From Alphaproteobacteria bacterium (GTDB lineage Bacteria; Pseudomonadota; Alphaproteobacteria; Rhizobiales; Xanthobacteraceae), in contig VAZS01000035.1 of the NCBI GenBank assembly GCA_005884855.1, forward strand, positions 1 through 6,744: DNA of 6,744 nt, read 5' to 3'. Numbering within the stretch: the first letter of the stretch is position 1; each line of letters opens with the position of its first letter. Below the pieces are notes generated by a model. It saw only the letters and a program-made list of their open reading frames with translations. It searched no databases and was not told the origin of the DNA. Positions 1 through 6,744 of the stretch are shown here, piece after piece. The translations under genes were made by a program, and so were the position numbers.

Positions 1-1758
<1,758 letters not shown>

Positions 1759-2000
1759 TCGCGTCCTCTGTGGCCCCCACCATCATGATCGCCGCCGCCC
1801 GCTCAGGCAACAACAACCTTTTCCATATAGTTATATAAGATCGCGGCGAAAGAGCGGTTCCCGCGACTCGCTTGCGGTCGTGCAGAAAGTCTACATCCAA
1901 AAAGCCGGCTAACGTGCCCAAAGAAAGGCGCAGGGCTGGCTGATCGATCGGATTTTTGATGCAAAACCCGTTCCTCGTTTGGGGCGGATTACGCGCGCTG

Positions 2001-2333
2001 CTACTTTTTTTCCATCACACATTGCAGCGGGTGCTGGTGTTTGCGCGCAAAATCCATCACTTGCGTGACCTTGGTCTCAGCGATCTCATAAGTGAACACG
2101 CCGCACTCACCGATCCCGTGGTGATGGACGTGGAGCATGATCTTGGTGGCGGCCTCGACGTCCTTCTGGAAGAATTTCTCCAAGACGTGAACGACAAACT
2201 CCATCGGAGTGTAGTCGTCGTTCAAAATCAGGACGCGGTACAGATTGGGGCGCTTGGTTTTGGGCTTGACCTTCGCGATGACGGAAGTGGCCGGACCGCT
2301 GGCCCCGCCGCCCCGCTGCTCATCGTTGCCCAT
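2001..2333 (-). CDS. clpS: ATP-dependent Clp protease adaptor protein ClpS
   Basis: ClpS is the small cytoplasmic adaptor that binds proteins with N-terminal Leu, Phe, Tyr or Trp and hands them to the N-domain of ClpA. The 110-residue product has a disordered Gly/Ala/Lys-rich tail (1-30) that ClpA engages, then the core fold. The N-degron pocket motif NDDYTPMEF starts at N38, with D39 and D40 matching E. coli D35 and D36, and M44 matching the gatekeeper Met40. H70 in LHVHHHG matches E. coli His66. The motif [12 protein letters not shown] is also typical, and the protein ends CVMEKK. The frame is open upstream to an ATG at 2471 and another at 2402. The ATG at 2333 is chosen because it gives the usual family length and begins MGND as remembered for related rhizobial ClpS. 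Its ribosome binding site is weak, so the start is less certain than the identity. This is the ClpA-partner form and not the shorter second ClpS of many alphaproteobacteria. Confidence 0.93.
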   Translation of the reverse strand: MGNDEQRGGGASGPATSVIAKVKPKTKRPNLYRVLILNDDYTPMEFVVHVLEKFFQKDVEAATKIMLHVHHHGIGECGVFTYEIAETKVTQVMDFARKHQHPLQCVMEKK

Positions 2334-2735
2334 TCGAGCAGCCGATATCCCGACTGCGGCGGCTGGCGCGGAACAGGCGGCTCTTGAAGTCACTTGTAAC
2401 ATGGCACAGGCGTTCGAATTCCCCAGGGTAGGCTGACAGCGGAGTGGTGATGTTCTCCTGCCGGAGCGCATCGTGACAAGTTCCCAGACACCTTTTCAGA
2501 TCGCCGCTCCGGTCCGGCCCAACCGCTGGACAGCAGCAATATGGGTTGGCCACCGGCTCGCTGCAAGCGCGCAAACATCCGCCGGATGCGACCTGCGGCG
2601 GACCGATTCCCGCCCGCGCGATGAGGCCAAGTTTAGCAATCCTGCGGGCTTTGACAAAATAAGATCACGAGCCATTCACCAATCCTTGACGAAGCGCTGC
2701 CGGCGACGCCGCAAAAAATCTGTGCGAAACACTCG
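2334..2735. other. Gene-poor stretch between clpS and the phasin terminator
   Basis: About 400 bases separate the chosen clpS start from the phasin terminator. Short frames exist on both strands (minus 2320-2574 and 2390-2578, plus 2473-2817), but none looks like a known protein and they contradict one another. The minus-strand frame of clpS stays open to 2471, so an N-terminally extended ClpS cannot be fully excluded. The only structured signals seen are a sigma-70-like promoter facing clpS near 2630-2657 and a degenerate tRNA-like patch near 2380-2425, judged not functional. If that promoter is used, clpS has a leader of about 290 bases, long enough to hold a regulatory RNA element or a small leader peptide, but none was identified. 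Confidence 0.5.
2630..2657 (-). promoter_or_regulatory. Candidate sigma-70 promoter for clpS
   Basis: On the minus strand TTGTCA (2652-2657, one mismatch to TTGACA) is followed after 16 bases by TAAACT (2630-2635, four of six matches to TATAAT). It lies downstream of the phasin terminator and faces clpS, leaving a leader of about 290 bases. The call rests on consensus matching alone. Confidence 0.4.
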
Positions 2736-2768
2736 AAAGCAAAAGCCCGGCCGAAACGGCCGGGCTTT
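2736..2768 (-). terminator. Rho-independent terminator of the phasin gene
   Basis: Bases 2742-2768 form a perfect 12-bp stem (AAAGCCCGGCCG with its complement) around a 3-base loop. On the minus strand the stem is followed by a T-rich run, TTTTGCTTT, ending near 2736. It starts 26 bases after the phasin stop codon. The plus strand has no T-run after the hairpin, so it works mainly for the phasin transcript and should insulate clpS from it. Confidence 0.9.
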
Positions 2769-2794
2769 GATTCTGGAAGCAGCATTCAAACTAT

Positions 2795-3136
2795 TTAGGC
2801 GCTCGCGGCGGGGGTGAACCTCGCGACTAGGCCCTCTAGCGGCTTATACGTCTGCTTTGCGAGATCGGTGTAGAGTCCCGCAATCTTCTGCGATTCGGTG
2901 ACAAAAGTCTCATAAGCCGACTTCGCGAACTCGGTCTGCACTTCAAGCGCCTTGTCCAACGACTTCACGCCGGAAAGCTTTTCGACATACGACCTGGTGT
3001 CTTCGAACGATTTCTTCGTGTAATCGCCGTAGGCGCTTGCAATCGCCTGAAGCCCGTTCTGAACGCTAGCTGCCGAAGCGACAACCGTGTCGAAGTGTTG
3101 TTTCCCGTACTGCTGTATCTCTTCAACTTTTACCAT
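2795..3136 (-). CDS. Phasin family protein (polyhydroxybutyrate granule-associated)
   Basis: Phasins coat the surface of cytoplasmic polyhydroxyalkanoate granules and set their size and number. The 113-residue product is almost wholly amphipathic helix with no membrane segment or signal peptide. It fits the Phasin_2-type pattern: an N-terminal helix (VEEIQQYGKQHFDTV), a central AIASAYGDYTKKSFEDTRSYVEKL at about 31-54, an SLDKALEVQTEFAKSAYETFV block at about 59-79, and a C-terminal Ala/Pro-containing tail. The length is typical of the shorter rhizobial phasins. The ATG at 3136 has a strong ribosome binding site, GGAAGGA (3143-3149), six bases upstream. The gene stands alone, with its own promoter and terminator. 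Which numbered paralogue (phaP1-4) it is cannot be decided here, so no symbol is given. Confidence 0.9.
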   Translation of the reverse strand: MVKVEEIQQYGKQHFDTVVASAASVQNGLQAIASAYGDYTKKSFEDTRSYVEKLSGVKSLDKALEVQTEFAKSAYETFVTESQKIAGLYTDLAKQTYKPLEGLVARFTPAASA

Positions 3137-3206
3137 GGCGAGTCCTTCCGAGACTGTTGTGAACTTGTGTGATCTTGCCGGGACGCCCCGGCCCCTGACA
3201 ACGCCT

Positions 3207-3234
3207 TATATAGTGCAACGCACAATCAGGTCAA
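3207..3234 (-). promoter_or_regulatory. Sigma-70-type promoter of the phasin gene
   Basis: On the minus strand TTGACC (3229-3234, five of six matches to TTGACA) is followed after 16 bases by TATATA (3207-3212), or after 18 bases by TATAAG (3205-3210). The leader to the phasin ATG would be about 60-65 bases. The promoter sits between and inside two palindromes, so it is probably repressed by a DNA-binding protein. Confidence 0.7.
3211..3225. promoter_or_regulatory. Palindromic operator 1 within the phasin promoter
   Basis: The inverted repeat TAGTGC-AAC-GCACAA has core half-sites GTGC (3213-3216) and GCAC (3220-3223). The core falls entirely in the spacer between -35 and -10, the classical place for a repressor. 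It shares its core with the second palindrome 30 bp away. The known alphaproteobacterial regulator of phasin genes, PhaR, binds TGC-rich DNA in Paracoccus denitrificans, so PhaR is the first candidate; this assignment is inferred. Confidence 0.6.
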
Positions 3235-3239
3235 CCATT

Positions 3240-3256
3240 TTTGTGCGGCGCACAAA
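3240..3256. promoter_or_regulatory. Palindromic operator 2 upstream of the phasin -35
   Basis: TTTGTGC-GGC-GCACAAA is a perfect 7-bp inverted repeat around a 3-base centre. It starts five bases upstream of the -35 hexamer, with its centre at 3248, exactly 30 bp from the centre of operator 1 (3218). Three helical turns put both sites on the same DNA face, which suits cooperative binding of two dimers. It is the more symmetrical of the two copies. Confidence 0.65.
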
Positions 3257-3556
3257 CGACTTAATTAGCGGCAAATACCGGGTGCGGAGGCAAGGGTTCA
3301 TTAAGCTTTTGGCAACTCAGGCCACCTAACCTGATCGTTCAGGCTCGTTCGGCTGCAGAAGCGGAAAAAAACCGTGGGAATGCAGTGCCTTACCTAGGTG
3401 GAATGCAGTGCGTTACCCAGAACGTCGGCCTGAGATACCATTCGTCGGGAAGACGACGTTTGAATTGCAGGTTTTGAGCAGGGCACGCGGCCGGTACCGG
3501 GCATAATTTAGCCTCACGAACCGGTGATCAACGCAGAAATTGGGGCGGGGAAGTTC
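3257..3556. other. Divergent intergenic region between phasin and carboxypeptidase pseudogene
   Basis: This stretch holds no credible gene; minus-strand 3413-3700 and plus-strand 3087-3329 frames lack family features. It contains the tandem direct repeat at 3377-3417 and an 8-bp palindrome ACCTAGGT (3392-3399) within it. CATAAT at 3502-3507 could be a -10 for the plus-strand gene, but the nearest -35-like TTGAGC (3474-3479) is 22 bases away, too far for a standard promoter. Confidence 0.5.
3377..3417. repeat. Two tandem copies of an 18-bp direct repeat, 23-bp period
   Basis: GGAATGCAGTGCSTTACC occurs at 3377-3394 (S is C) and at 3400-3417 (S is G), matching at 17 of 18 positions. The 23-bp start-to-start spacing is about two helical turns, as expected for tandem binding sites of one regulator. 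It lies 140-180 bases upstream of the carboxypeptidase start. No known binding motif was recognised. Confidence 0.75.
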
Positions 3557-3877
3557 ATGCTTTGCACAAACTTGGCTTCCTCTCGCGTGTTGCGGGTTTG
3601 CGTTCTCGGGCTGACCACGGTCACCACCGCTGCCATCTTCACCGGCGATGCCGCGCAAGCGCGGCGATCCCAGCATCCTCGCCATGCCCGGCACGACCAA
3701 GAAGCCCGGCAGAGCTATAGCCCCGCGTTCTCTTCAATCATCGTCGACGGGAACTCCGGCGCCACGCTTTCCGCCAGCAATCCGGACGCCAGCCGTCATC
3801 CTGCCTCCCTTACCAAGATCATGACCCTGTATCTGTTGTTCGAGCGCCTCGATGGCGGCAACATGCAGCGGTCGTGA
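3557..3877 (+). CDS. N-terminal fragment of the broken D-Ala-D-Ala carboxypeptidase
   Basis: This 106-residue fragment begins with a signal peptide: a short basic start, hydrophobic VLRVCVLGLTTVTTAAIF at 11-28, and a likely cleavage site after AQA at 35. A basic His/Arg-rich stretch (36-51) follows, then the peptidase start SSIIVDGNSGATL (59-71) and HPASLTKIMTLYLLFERL (81-98). S84 is the acylated serine and K87 its partner lysine. Normal family sequence ends near GGNMQ (100-104), and two residues later the frame stops. A GTG at 3524 would add 11 residues ahead of the signal peptide and is less likely. The fragment alone cannot be an active peptidase. Confidence 0.6.
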   Translation: MLCTNLASSRVLRVCVLGLTTVTTAAIFTGDAAQARRSQHPRHARHDQEARQSYSPAFSSIIVDGNSGATLSASNPDASRHPASLTKIMTLYLLFERLDGGNMQRS

Positions 3878-5244
3878 TAGCGGAAACCATCGCCGGTAGT
3901 GAAGGCGACTTCGCCAAGCTGATGACCCGGAAGGCGCGCGCGCTCGGCATGGCGCGAACCGTATATCGCAACGCCTCGGGTCTGCCCGATGATGAACAGG
4001 TGACGACGGCACGCGATCAATCCACGCTGGGTCGCGCCATTCAGGATCGCTTTCCGCGATATTACCGCTACTTCTCGATGACCGCTTTCAACTATCACGG
4101 CCAATCGATCCGCAACCATAATCGCCTGTTGGGCAAGGTCGAAGGGGTCGATGGCATCAAGACCGGTTACACGCATGCGTCCGGCTTCAATCTCGTAACC
4201 TCGATGCGCCGTGGCAACCGCCACTTGATCGGCGTGGTGCTGGGCGGCCGGAGCGGCGGTTCGCGTGACGCAATCATGCGCAACCTGCTTGCGGACAACG
4301 TGGAAAAAGCCGCTAGCAAGCGCACCGTTGCCGCGATCACCGAGCGCAACCCAGCCGATGCCAATACCGACGTCGCGCAAACCGAGCCCGAATCAAAACC
4401 GGTTCAGCCGGTTCAGGCGCAGACCGTGGTTCAGTTCGCCGTGACGTCCGCTGAACCGGCCGTAGCGCCGAACGCCCGTTCGGCCGCACCGAATGCGGGA
4501 TCGATTCTCGCCGCGGCGACCGCGGCTGCGCCGCAGGCCAAGGCCGACCCGATGCCGCTGACCAACGGCGTCATCCAAAGCCAGGAGCTGACGACAATCC
4601 CTGGCTCCTCCGAACCAATGAAACCGGTCAGGGTCAAAACCGTACAGGTAAAAGCGGGACAACTGAAGCTGGCCTCGGCCGCGACCTCGCAGGCCGCCAC
4701 GAGTATCATCAGCGCGATTCCGCCGCCACGCCCGGGCCCGCCGGAGACATCGAACTCAGTAGTAGCGAAAGGCGAAGCCACCAAAACTGAGCTAATCAAA
4801 ACTGAGCTCGCAAGGACCGAAATGCCGCCTCAGCCAGCCAATCACGGTACTGGCAACGGTCTGCTCGGCGTTCTCCCGGCATCGAGCCTCCCATCTGCTT
4901 CCCCGTCGCAAGCAATGGCGTATGCCGATCCGGCTCCGCGCGCACAACGACACCAGTCCCTTTTGCAAGACAGTGCAAGTAAGCCGGCCACAGCCCACAC
5001 CGGGTGGATCGTTCAGGTCGGCGCTCTGGAGAGCGAGAGCGAAGCGCGGCAGCGCATCGATGCGGCTCGCAATCAAGCCCGTGGTCTGTTGGCAAAGGCC
5101 GATCCGTTTACCGAGCCGGTGGTCGCCAAAGGCGACAGGAAGCTGTACCGGGCCCGCTTCGCCGGGCTTGCCCGCGATCAGGCCGAAGCCGTCTGCCGGA
5201 CGCTGAAGCTCTCGGATATCTCCTGCATCACCGTTCGCAACTGA
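3874..5244 (+). CDS. C-terminal fragment of the broken carboxypeptidase (KTG motif, linker, SPOR domain)
   Basis: The 456-residue frame may start at GTG 3874, which overlaps the upstream stop in a GTGA arrangement, but no ribosome binding site is visible. Residues 1-150 are the rest of the S11 peptidase fold, with KTG at 96-98 in VDGIKTGYT and the following GFNLVTSMRRGNRHLIGVVLGG. Residues about 165-370 form a low-complexity Ala/Pro/Thr/Gln linker. Residues about 375-455 form a SPOR domain (GWIVQVGALESESEARQRI to YRARFAGLARDQAEAVCRTL) that in other proteins binds denuded septal glycan. It lacks both a signal peptide and the nucleophile, so any product would be cytoplasmic and inactive. Codon usage still looks coding throughout and no second break is seen, which suggests a recent lesion or an assembly error. 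Confidence 0.65.
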   Translation: MIAETIAGSEGDFAKLMTRKARALGMARTVYRNASGLPDDEQVTTARDQSTLGRAIQDRFPRYYRYFSMTAFNYHGQSIRNHNRLLGKVEGVDGIKTGYTHASGFNLVTSMRRGNRHLIGVVLGGRSGGSRDAIMRNLLADNVEKAASKRTVAAITERNPADANTDVAQTEPESKPVQPVQAQTVVQFAVTSAEPAVAPNARSAAPNAGSILAAATAAAPQAKADPMPLTNGVIQSQELTTIPGSSEPMKPVRVKTVQVKAGQLKLASAATSQAATSIISAIPPPRPGPPETSNSVVAKGEATKTELIKTELARTEMPPQPANHGTGNGLLGVLPASSLPSASPSQAMAYADPAPRAQRHQSLLQDSASKPATAHTGWIVQVGALESESEARQRIDAARNQARGLLAKADPFTEPVVAKGDRKLYRARFAGLARDQAEAVCRTLKLSDISCITVRN

Positions 5245-5485
5245 TCAATTTTTCCCAAAACGCGCACGCTGGCCCCGATCGCCGGCGCAGCGGCGCGGCG
5301 TGGCGTGGCGTGACGCAGCTAAAATCATACCGATCGTCCTGCTGCAAACTTATCGTCAAGCTTTTCCAGCTAATACTGCTGACATGAAAGATCGACCACG
5401 CCGGACAACGGCGGGCAGGTACGGGACGTCAAACGGAGAGACCTTCGGGGCAGCATCGGTATGGCGTTGGTAGCGTTGTTCGGAG
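5245..5485. other. Convergent intergenic region without a clear gene
   Basis: This stretch separates the stop of the plus-strand pseudogene from the stop of the minus-strand J-domain gene. It has a GGCGT triplet repeat near 5298-5312 and a small 5-bp hairpin (CGCCG-GACAA-CGGCG, 5399-5413), but no stem with a T-run, so no intrinsic terminator is seen for either gene. A 29-codon plus-strand frame (5384-5473) was noted and not accepted. Confidence 0.5.
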
Positions 5486-6217
5486 TTAGCTGTGATGCGT
5501 GCGAAGCAAAGTATCCTTGGCCTCGTTTACACGGGCGGCGAGATACGTCGACCCCCCTTGGTCGGGATGCAATTTCTTCATGAGCGCGCGATGCGCCCGG
5601 CCGATGTCGTCACGGCTCGCCCCCGGTTGCAAGCCAAGGATTTGATAGGCCTCCTCGTTCGTCATTTTGCCGCTCGACGACGCGCGGCCCTGCCACCCTG
5701 CCGAGTTTCCCTGCGCGTTCTGACGCCATGCGGGAAACCTGCGGTCCAGATAGCTTTCAAGTAGCGACACGCTTTCGGCGTCGAAGCCGGAGATCATGGC
5801 GGTGAGCTGCGCCAGATCGAATTCGTCCAATGCATGGCCAGCATAGGGTCCGTCCACGATCTGGCCGCGCAGTTCGCCACTGTCGTGATCGAGCGTCATG
5901 TCGAGAAATTGCGAGCGGACCCTCGAACTCTGCCCAGGCGAACGCCGCGCGCTTCCGCCTCCGAACATCGCGCCGATATTTCCGAAGCCGGATGCGCCGA
6001 ACGGTGACCAACCGAGCAGCCCCGCGCCGAAAATGCCGATCGGGATGGCGACTGCAAGTTCTCCCTTGAGGCCGGTAAACGCGGCAACCGCGAGCGCCAC
6101 GACTCCGCCGCCAATCTTGATGCCGCGCGCAAGCACGACCGGATTGGCCGCGCGAAACAACTGCAGCAGCGAATACAGGAGAAGAACGGCAACGACGCCG
6201 GCGATCAGGGTAGCCAT
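5486..6217 (-). CDS. Membrane-anchored J-domain (DnaJ-like) protein
   Basis: J-domains stimulate the ATPase of Hsp70/DnaK and recruit it to a site. The 243-residue product has three predicted membrane segments at about 3-21, 33-50 and 53-70. A Gly/Phe-rich stretch follows (FGASGFGNIGAMFGGG, 73-88), then a soluble middle region (about 98-180) and a C-terminal J-domain (about 185-243). The J-domain has YQILGLQPGAS, basic helix II RAHRALMKKL and the essential HPD at 217-219, then QGGS. Arginine/lysine-rich loops after segments 1 and 3 suggest the N-terminus is outside and the J-domain is in the cytoplasm. The layout resembles Pam18/Tim14-type and DjlA-like anchors and differs from chaperone DnaJ, since there is no zinc-finger or C-terminal substrate domain. 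The middle region contains EFDLAQLTAMISGFDAESVSLLESYLDRRFP, which I do not assign. ATG 6217 has only a weak ribosome binding site. It lies 71 bases downstream of the VWA gene and is probably cotranscribed with it. Confidence 0.88.
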   Translation of the reverse strand: MATLIAGVVAVLLLYSLLQLFRAANPVVLARGIKIGGGVVALAVAAFTGLKGELAVAIPIGIFGAGLLGWSPFGASGFGNIGAMFGGGSARRSPGQSSRVRSQFLDMTLDHDSGELRGQIVDGPYAGHALDEFDLAQLTAMISGFDAESVSLLESYLDRRFPAWRQNAQGNSAGWQGRASSSGKMTNEEAYQILGLQPGASRDDIGRAHRALMKKLHPDQGGSTYLAARVNEAKDTLLRTHHS

Positions 6218-6288
6218 GGATTTAATATAGTCGCATCAAGGCCAAAAAGCAGGGCGTTCCTCGCCTGCGACGAGATCTGAAGCCGATC

Positions 6289-6744
6289 TCATTTCATCTG
6301 ACCGAGCAATTTCGCGGCGCCGCTGCCCGTCCTGGATAGCCGAAGCAACGCCTCGCGTCCCCCAGCAGCATAGGCCGCAGCGGCGCGCAACAACTCGCGC
6401 AATTGCGCTGCGGCCCCGGGATCGAACCTGCACCAGGCCCCGCCAGTCAGCCGCGCGATCTCGCGGAACGCCTGCTCGGCGACGGCGTCGTGACCTTCCT
6501 GAAACATAAAAACTGGTACCTTGAGCAAACCAAGTTCGCCCGCCCTGGCGCAGAGATCGTCGACGCTCTCCTCCATGGCATCGCCGACAAAGACAACGGC
6601 GCGGACGCCGGAGGCCACCGCCTCGCGTCGCGCTTCGGACAACACCTTGCCGATCTGGGTATTGCCGCCCCGGCAGTCGATTTTGCTCATCAGCTTGGCT
6701 AGCTGCGCGCTATCGGAAATCCATCCGGTCGCGCGGCACTCATT
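6289..6744 (-). CDS. VWA domain-containing protein, C-terminal part (5' end outside window)
   Basis: The frame is open from the window edge for 151 residues to the TGA at 6289-6291, so the ATG at 6690 is internal and not the true start. The visible part is the second half of a von Willebrand factor A fold. GGNTQIG (T29 in window numbering) fits the metal-site threonine position, and the strand VRAVVFVGDAMEE (D55) fits the third metal-site aspartate position. Then come CARAGELGLLKVPVFMFQEG and AEQAFREIARLTGGAWCRFDPGAAAQLRELL. The first metal-site motif DxSxS would be upstream of the window. There is no signal peptide or membrane segment in this part, so a cytoplasmic protein is likely. VWA domains usually mediate metal-dependent protein contacts; the partner here is unknown. 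It precedes the J-domain gene by 71 bases on the same strand. Confidence 0.85.
   Translation of the reverse strand, partial: NECRATGWISDSAQLAKLMSKIDCRGGNTQIGKVLSEARREAVASGVRAVVFVGDAMEESVDDLCARAGELGLLKVPVFMFQEGHDAVAEQAFREIARLTGGAWCRFDPGAAAQLRELLRAAAAYAAGGREALLRLSRTGSGAAKLLGQMK

Larger units (their letters stand above)
3557..5244 (+). pseudogene. D-alanyl-D-alanine carboxypeptidase with SPOR domain, broken by an internal deletion
   Basis: The intact family (DacA/PBP5-like serine peptidase, class S11) trims the terminal D-Ala of periplasmic peptidoglycan pentapeptides, and in this lineage carries a C-terminal SPOR domain for septal peptidoglycan. Here the reading frame breaks at about 3865-3877. 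The first frame holds the signal peptide and SLTK nucleophile motif, then stops at TGA 3875-3877. The second frame resumes with VVIAETIAG and carries KTG and SPOR. The SLTK serine (codon 3806) and KTG lysine (codon 4159) are 353 bases, about 118 residues, apart, against 169 residues in E. coli PBP5 (Ser44 to Lys213). About 45-50 residues are therefore missing, including the SxN motif. The frames fit a net loss of 3n+1 bases. Even if both pieces were made, the active site lacks SxN and the second piece lacks an export signal. The start at ATG 3557 has a GGGGAAG ribosome binding site and precedes the signal peptide directly. A local assembly error is the main alternative. Confidence 0.85.

Noticed and set aside
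1830..1837. AT-rich TATATAAC as a clpA promoter -10
   Set aside because: No acceptable -35 at 16-18 bases for sigma-70 and no heat-shock CTTG element at the right distance, so kept only as a comment in the clpA entry.
2380..2425. tRNA-like patch on the plus strand: CTTGTAA resembling a tRNA-Thr anticodon loop followed by GTTCGAAT resembling a T-loop
   Set aside because: The flanking bases do not form the anticodon or T stems (for example AGGCG against TCCCC), and no D-arm or acceptor stem is found. Chance or a decayed remnant at most.
2390..2578. Minus-strand frames of 62 and 84 codons upstream of clpS
   Set aside because: They overlap each other in different frames, lack recognisable motifs and have no convincing start signals.
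4431..4799. 122-codon minus-strand frame inside the carboxypeptidase linker
   Set aside because: Antisense shadow of a low-complexity Ala/Pro coding region; the apparent hydrophobic stretches arise from complementing Ala/Pro/Thr codons.
5384..5473. 29-codon plus-strand frame starting ATGAAAGAT downstream of the carboxypeptidase
   Set aside because: No clear ribosome binding site, no recognisable family, and too short to support as a gene without conservation data.
6403..6702. 99-codon plus-strand frame opposite the VWA gene
   Set aside because: Antisense shadow; the minus-strand frame is open to the window edge and matches VWA features.

Overview
The window looks like a chromosomal segment of an alphaproteobacterium of the Bradyrhizobium/Rhodopseudomonas group (order Hyphomicrobiales). 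The reasons are high GC, a ClpS and ClpA that read like that group's proteins, a short rhizobial-type phasin, and a penicillin-binding protein with a C-terminal SPOR domain. This assignment rests on remembered family resemblance, not on a search.

Layout. Positions 1-1758 (minus) hold the first 586 codons of clpA, the AAA+ unfoldase of the ClpAP protease, running off the left edge. Positions 2001-2333 (minus) hold clpS, the N-degron adaptor for ClpA, separated from clpA by 242 bases. A gene-poor stretch of about 400 bases follows, with a plausible clpS promoter and the strong rho-independent terminator of the next gene. Positions 2795-3136 (minus) hold a phasin gene. Its promoter carries two copies of a GTGC-N3-GCAC palindrome centred 30 bp apart, one between -35 and -10 and one just upstream of -35. 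That is the clearest regulatory signal in the window.

On the plus strand, 3557-5244 is a D-alanyl-D-alanine carboxypeptidase (DacA/PBP5-like, with SPOR domain) broken into two reading frames. The nucleophile motif SLTK lies in the first frame and KTG plus SPOR in the second. The stretch between them, including the SxN active-site motif, is missing. A net deletion of 3n+1 bases fits, so the gene is called a pseudogene, with an assembly error as the alternative. A 23-bp tandem direct repeat lies in its upstream region.

On the right, minus strand, a von Willebrand factor A (VWA) domain protein (5' end outside the window) is followed 71 bases later by a membrane-anchored protein with a C-terminal J-domain. 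The two probably form an operon.

The genes therefore fall into four units: ClpS/ClpA proteolysis, PHB granule surface protein, a broken cell-wall peptidase, and a VWA/J-domain pair of unknown role. No mobile element, CRISPR array, rRNA or intact tRNA was seen. Nothing here amounts to a new defence or biosynthetic system. The phasin operator pair and the broken carboxypeptidase are the best second-look items.
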